This document shows, one piece after another, positions 6,196 through 9,736 of a DNA stretch of 9,736 bases (the first letter of the stretch is position 1; the number at the start of each line of letters is the position of its first letter). The DNA lies in NCBI GenBank assembly GCA_903879825.1, contig CAIRND010000274.1, positions 1 through 9,736 on the forward strand, in the 5' to 3' direction. This DNA is from an uncultured Geobacteraceae bacterium (GTDB taxonomy: Bacteria > Desulfobacterota > Desulfuromonadia > Geobacterales > Pseudopelobacteraceae). A program made the translations under genes and the position numbers. Below the pieces are notes generated by a model. That model ran no database searches. It saw only the letters and a list, made by a program, of their open reading frames with translations, and was not told the DNA's origin.

Positions 6196-9060
6196 TTGAC
6201 GCGTAAATTTGGAATAATGATTGTTGAGGATGAAGCCGCTGCAGCAGAGAAGCTTGGTGCTTCACTCGTTCGTCTTGGATACACAGTCGTTGCAATCGTT
6301 GACAACGGAGATGAGGCTATAGAAATGGCCTCAACCCTGCTCCCTGATCTGATCCTGATGGATGTTTCACTGAAAGGGAAAATGGATGGAATTACGGCAG
6401 CCAACCGGATTTCTGCTGCGCTTGATATCGCGATCATATTTCTTACTGCACACGGTGATGACGCCACTTTTTCCCGTTCCAAAACATCAAACTCGTTTGC
6501 TTTTCTTGAAAAGCCGGTAAATCTCAACCATCTTAAATATTCCATAGAGATGGCTCTCTATAAACAGAGTCAGGAACGTATCCAAAAGCAGATGGAGCAT
6601 GAACTGCGTCAGAGCGAGCAGAAAACTCTTGCCCTGCTAAAGGCCATTCCTGACCTTATCTTTCGTTGCCGTAATGACGGTACCATTTTGTATTGCCAGA
6701 AACCGAACACAACCGACTTTTCATTTGTCCCTGATGATCTGATCGGAAAAAAAATCACAGAGGTACTGTCGCCAGGGTCAGAAACAGCGGATTACTACGA
6801 TATCTGTCAAGGTCTGCAGTCTGATGATCTCCAGTTGTGCTTTAATTTTTCGGTACAACGAAGACCCCGCTATCTGGAGTTGCGTTCTGTGCGGAGCGGG
6901 ATAGACGAAAACATAGTCATTGTACGTGATATAACGGAGCGTAGACTGGCGGATGAAAAAATATTGCGTTATATGAGCGAACTGAGAACTTCGCAGGACC
7001 TGGTACTCCAGCAGTCCCATGAGCTTATTGTTGCACACAACCAGGCTGAAACTGCTAATCAGGCAAAAAGTGACTTTTTGGCTACTATGAGCCATGAAAT
7101 TCGCACTCCCATGAACAGTGTCATCGGGATGTCAGATCTGTTGTTAAAAACCGCATTATCCGAGCAACAGCATGTTTTTGCCAGCGGCATACTTAACTCT
7201 GCAAATACTCTACTTGATATTATTAATGATATTCTGGACTTTTCAAAAGTGGAATCGGGGAAGGTTGAGATTAAAACAGCTCCCTTTGATTTACGCTCAG
7301 TTTTCGAGAATGTCGGTGAGCTTCTCGCTCCGAGGGCCTTTGTCAAGCAGGTTGAGTTAATTATCAGCTGCCCCCTGGAAATACCGACGCATCTGATCGG
7401 GGATGCGGGACGTATCAGGCAGGTGTTGGTAAATCTTGCCGGCAACGCGATCAAATTTACCGAACAGGGACATATAGTTATTGATGTTGAGTGTTTCGGT
7501 ACCAGTAGTGGGGACACCTCTCTCAAAATCAAGGTGACAGATACCGGTATTGGTATTCCCGAGGATGCCTTCGCCCAGTTATTCGATAAATTTTATCAGG
7601 TTAATTTGCCTCTACACCGTTCTCACGTCGGAACCGGTCTTGGTCTCGCCATTAGTAAGAGTTTGGTGGAATTGATGGGCGGCAGCATCGGTGTAAAAAG
7701 TATTGAAGGTAAAGGTTCCACCTTCTGGTTTACTCTGGCGTTGCCACTCGATACGACTTTCCGTGTAGAACACGCGACACATCCTGAATTGTCGGGCGTT
7801 CATGTTCTGATTGTCGATGACGTCAGGCAGAATAGATTGATTCTGGCCAGATATCTTGCCTTCCAAGGATTGCGCTGCAGTTTGGCGAGTTCGGGAGATA
7901 AGGCTCTGAAAATGTTGAATAAAGCACAGCGTGATGGCGACCCCTACCGGATAGCTTTTATAGATCAAAATATGCCGGGGATGGATGGTGTGTCACTTGG
8001 TAGATGCATAAAACAGGATAAATGTATTGGTGATATCCAGCTTATACTTCTCTCGCCACTTTCACATGGCACAGAAATGGTCACTGACATTCCGGGTACA
8101 ATTTTCTCTGCTTTCCTAAACAAACCGCTCCATCAACATCGGGTTTTTGATGCTGTTACGGTTGTTTCCCTTTGTGCTCAAAAGAGAAACAGCGGCTCCT
8201 CTATTAATTCTGATGTCACAGCACAGTACAATCCTGAGAAACCCCATTCAGTTGAACTACAGAAGCAATTACGAGTACTTGTGGCTGAGGATAATCCGTC
8301 CAGCCAAGTTGTGGCGGCTACCATGCTGCAGTTCATTGGTTGCACGGTGGATGTGGTTTCGTGCGGGAGGGATGCTGTTGTCAAGGTGAGTCATGAAAAT
8401 TATGACATTGTCTTTATGGACTGTAATATGCCGGATATGAACGGTTTTGAAGCGACTGAGCAGATACGGCGGCTGGAGGGAAACAAAAAGCACACTGTTA
8501 TTGTCGCTCTTACTGCCAATGCAATCAAGGGCTTTCGTGAAAAGTGTCTCGCCGCTGGAATGGATGATTATCTGAGTAAGCCGATACGTTCCAGTACGCT
8601 GCAAGATGTCGTCACTCGCTGGACCGTTCCGCCTTATCATTTATTCTCTCAGTCGTCAGAACTTTTTTCTGATAATAACAGCGTCGTTGAAACGTCTGTT
8701 GAAAATGTATTTGATGCGGCGCGATTAAAAAGTTTGTTATTGATGTTCAAAAAAACGGGGAAAGACCTCGTGCCATCAGTGATCGATCCCTATTTAATAA
8801 ATGTAGAAAGGCAGATATCAGAGTTATATTCAGCTGTTGAAGATAAAAATTATCCCGGGGTTTCTGAAACAGCACATTATCTTCTGGGTGGCAGCAGAAA
8901 TCTGGGGTTACAGAAAATCACCGAAATATGCACCTGCCTACAACATAACGCAAAACAGGACAATCACGACAATGTCATCGAGCTTGTAATCGCCCTAGAG
9001 CGGGAGTTACCACTGGTGAAGTCGCATGTTGAAAATTTGCGGGAAAAAGGGCTGATTTGA
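6196..9060 (+). CDS. Soluble hybrid histidine kinase, REC-PAS-HisKA-HATPase-REC-REC-Hpt
   Basis: This 954-residue multistep phosphorelay kinase has no membrane segment, so it should sense an internal signal or be driven through its N-terminal receiver. Domains in order: receiver 1 (4-120; Asp12, Asp56, Thr84, Lys106); coiled coil (122-145); PAS-like domain (146-250, ending IVRDITERR); coiled coil (253-292); HisKA with SHEIRTP, His300; HATPase with N-box NLAGNAIKF (413-421), DTGIG (449-453) and GTGLGL (479-484); receiver 2 (534-655; Asp541/542, Asp590, Ser620, Lys643); receiver 3 (691-808; Asp742, Thr773, Lys795); and a C-terminal Hpt domain (about 838-950) with His894 in AHYLLGGS. The usual lysine two residues before the glycine pair of Hpt (HxLKG) is Leu897. 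The gene is 3 bp after glmS, starts at TTG and is probably translationally coupled. Its partner regulator is not proven; the two activators upstream are candidates. Ligand unknown. Confidence 0.94.
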   Translation: MTRKFGIMIVEDEAAAAEKLGASLVRLGYTVVAIVDNGDEAIEMASTLLPDLILMDVSLKGKMDGITAANRISAALDIAIIFLTAHGDDATFSRSKTSNSFAFLEKPVNLNHLKYSIEMALYKQSQERIQKQMEHELRQSEQKTLALLKAIPDLIFRCRNDGTILYCQKPNTTDFSFVPDDLIGKKITEVLSPGSETADYYDICQGLQSDDLQLCFNFSVQRRPRYLELRSVRSGIDENIVIVRDITERRLADEKILRYMSELRTSQDLVLQQSHELIVAHNQAETANQAKSDFLATMSHEIRTPMNSVIGMSDLLLKTALSEQQHVFASGILNSANTLLDIINDILDFSKVESGKVEIKTAPFDLRSVFENVGELLAPRAFVKQVELIISCPLEIPTHLIGDAGRIRQVLVNLAGNAIKFTEQGHIVIDVECFGTSSGDTSLKIKVTDTGIGIPEDAFAQLFDKFYQVNLPLHRSHVGTGLGLAISKSLVELMGGSIGVKSIEGKGSTFWFTLALPLDTTFRVEHATHPELSGVHVLIVDDVRQNRLILARYLAFQGLRCSLASSGDKALKMLNKAQRDGDPYRIAFIDQNMPGMDGVSLGRCIKQDKCIGDIQLILLSPLSHGTEMVTDIPGTIFSAFLNKPLHQHRVFDAVTVVSLCAQKRNSGSSINSDVTAQYNPEKPHSVELQKQLRVLVAEDNPSSQVVAATMLQFIGCTVDVVSCGRDAVVKVSHENYDIVFMDCNMPDMNGFEATEQIRRLEGNKKHTVIVALTANAIKGFREKCLAAGMDDYLSKPIRSSTLQDVVTRWTVPPYHLFSQSSELFSDNNSVVETSVENVFDAARLKSLLLMFKKTGKDLVPSVIDPYLINVERQISELYSAVEDKNYPGVSETAHYLLGGSRNLGLQKITEICTCLQHNAKQDNHDNVIELVIALERELPLVKSHVENLREKGLI

Positions 9061-9095
9061 ACAAAATGCTTCCAAATCTAAATAATCCTGATCTG

Positions 9096-9131
9096 CGGGA
9101 GCGAGCTCAGTTTTGTCCCCGCACGCTCCCG
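9096..9131 (+). terminator. Possible terminator hairpin after the hybrid kinase
   Basis: CGGGAGCG (9096-9103) and CGCTCCCG (9124-9131) form a perfect 8-bp GC-rich stem 36 nt after the stop at 9060. The loop is 20 nt, and only a loose T-rich stretch (9135-9142) follows; a TTTTTT run comes later, at 9152-9157. An alternative 6-bp stem, TGCGGG (9094-9099) with CCCGCA (9118-9123), excludes the first. Its place between convergent genes supports a termination role. Confidence 0.5.
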
Positions 9132-9171
9132 ACCATTTCTTTACAAAACCTGTTTTTTAAATACTTCAGCG

Positions 9172-9193
9172 AATTCTGATGTAAGACAGAATT
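9172..9193 (-). terminator. Possible hairpin ending the cytochrome transcript
   Basis: AATTCTG (9172-9178) and CAGAATT (9187-9193) form a perfect 7-bp stem with an 8-nt loop, starting 6 nt past the cytochrome stop codon on the minus strand. It is AT-rich, and only a short TATTT follows in that direction, so it is a weak terminator or a 3'-end stabilising structure. Confidence 0.35.
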
Positions 9194-9198
9194 GCGAT

Positions 9199-9736
9199 TT
9201 ACCATGCTTCACCACCGACACCACCACCGTTATGCTGGCTACATGATGAATTGAAGTTTGCACTGCTGAATGTTGAACCTTTGATATTCGCCGTTGATGT
9301 TCCCCAGAAATCAAAGCTTGACGTTGCGGTACTTCCGTTTGAGCGGTAGCGTGCTGGTGCCTTGGTGGTCTGAAGGAGACGTGAAATCTTGCCGCCATGT
9401 GGTACCCGAACATGGCAGGAAGCGCATGCCGTGATGGCATTGCTACCATGCTGACCGCCGATAATATCACTATTGCTATGCCAGTTGTTGCCGCCTGTAG
9501 TGGGCCTGATAGTGTGGCAATTCAGACAGAATAATCCGTTAGCAGTACCGGTTCCGGTCGTATATGTCGCCGGAGTAAACAGGGTGCCGACAGAACCACC
9601 GTTACCTGCAGCTGTTGTGTATGGCCAAGCCTTGTTGGTTCCGGCAAGCATCCATTTAACAGAAGAGCCATGAGGGCCTTTGGAAGCGGTTGAATCAGTC
9701 GAGTGGCAGTCGGAACACGTCATGATGCTTCCAGGA
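9199..9736 (-). CDS. Multiheme c-type cytochrome, C-terminal part (5' end outside window)
   Basis: The frame is open from the right edge to TAA at 9199-9201, giving about 178 residues. The methionine codon at 9721-9723 is internal: upstream codons read PGSI into MTCSDCH, a usual lead-in to a heme site. Three heme-binding CxxCH motifs are present: CSDCH (9703-9717), CLNCH (9514-9528) and CASCH (9412-9426). A fourth site reads CSQH (9232-9243) and lacks the second cysteine. The sequence is rich in Gly, Ser, Thr and Asn, with scattered histidines (GGQHGS, VPHGG) that could be distal heme ligands, as in exported multiheme cytochromes of metal-reducing bacteria. It would be periplasmic, outer-membrane or extracellular, but the signal peptide is not in view. 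It ends in GGGVGGEAW and converges on the hybrid kinase gene. Its heme total and identity cannot be given from this fragment. Confidence 0.9.
   Translation of the reverse strand, partial: PGSIMTCSDCHSTDSTASKGPHGSSVKWMLAGTNKAWPYTTAAGNGGSVGTLFTPATYTTGTGTANGLFCLNCHTIRPTTGGNNWHSNSDIIGGQHGSNAITACASCHVRVPHGGKISRLLQTTKAPARYRSNGSTATSSFDFWGTSTANIKGSTFSSANFNSSCSQHNGGGVGGEAW

Noticed and set aside
9141..9470. A 109-residue minus-strand frame overlapping the cytochrome end
   Set aside because: It is out of frame with the CxxCH-bearing frame and has no cytochrome motif. The frame at 9199-9736 explains the DNA.
1..9736. Mobile elements, CRISPR, tRNA, rRNA and att sites
   Set aside because: I found no transposase motifs, regularly spaced repeats, tRNA-like cloverleaf or rRNA sequence anywhere in the window.

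Overview
The window looks like chromosomal DNA of an anaerobic deltaproteobacterium-type organism, most likely of the Geobacter/Desulfuromonas group. This is inferred from four things together: a serine/threonine/glycine-rich multiheme c-type cytochrome, an exosortase, sigma54-type response regulators and a very large soluble hybrid kinase, all in moderate-GC DNA. I see no rRNA, tRNA, CRISPR array, transposase or other sign of recent transfer, and the species cannot be fixed from the sequence alone.

Layout. At the left edge, on the minus strand, is a complete exosortase (13-846) whose stop codon overlaps a likely start of a next gene (possibly epsI) that runs off the edge. A 350-bp divergent region (about 856-1207) separates it from two overlapping, paralogous sigma54-activator response regulators on the plus strand (1208-2638 and 2628-4046). 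A 316-bp intergenic region follows, then glmS (4363-6192). Only 3 bp after glmS comes a 954-residue REC-PAS-HisKA-HATPase-REC-REC-Hpt phosphorelay kinase that starts at TTG (6196-9060). A convergent intergenic region with hairpins (9061-9198) leads to the 3' end of a multiheme cytochrome gene on the minus strand (9199-9736, 5' end outside the window).

How it may work together (inference). Exosortases sort PEP-CTERM proteins to the cell surface and occur with exopolysaccharide genes. GlmS makes the glucosamine-6-phosphate from which UDP-GlcNAc and amino-sugar polymers are built. The two activators and the hybrid kinase lie between and beside these genes, so the region reads as a signalling module controlling envelope and extracellular-matrix production. 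Supporting this, the region upstream of the exosortase and the region upstream of glmS share a 17-bp pattern, CTGGCANNNTRTSTGTW. It resembles a sigma54 -24/-12 element with GT in place of the usual -12 GC. It occurs once before the exosortase and twice before glmS. A copy of TGTAACATT lies about 75-80 bp upstream in the same relative orientation in both regions, as expected for an activator site. This possible regulon, together with the degenerate receiver of the first regulator, is the most interesting feature of the window.
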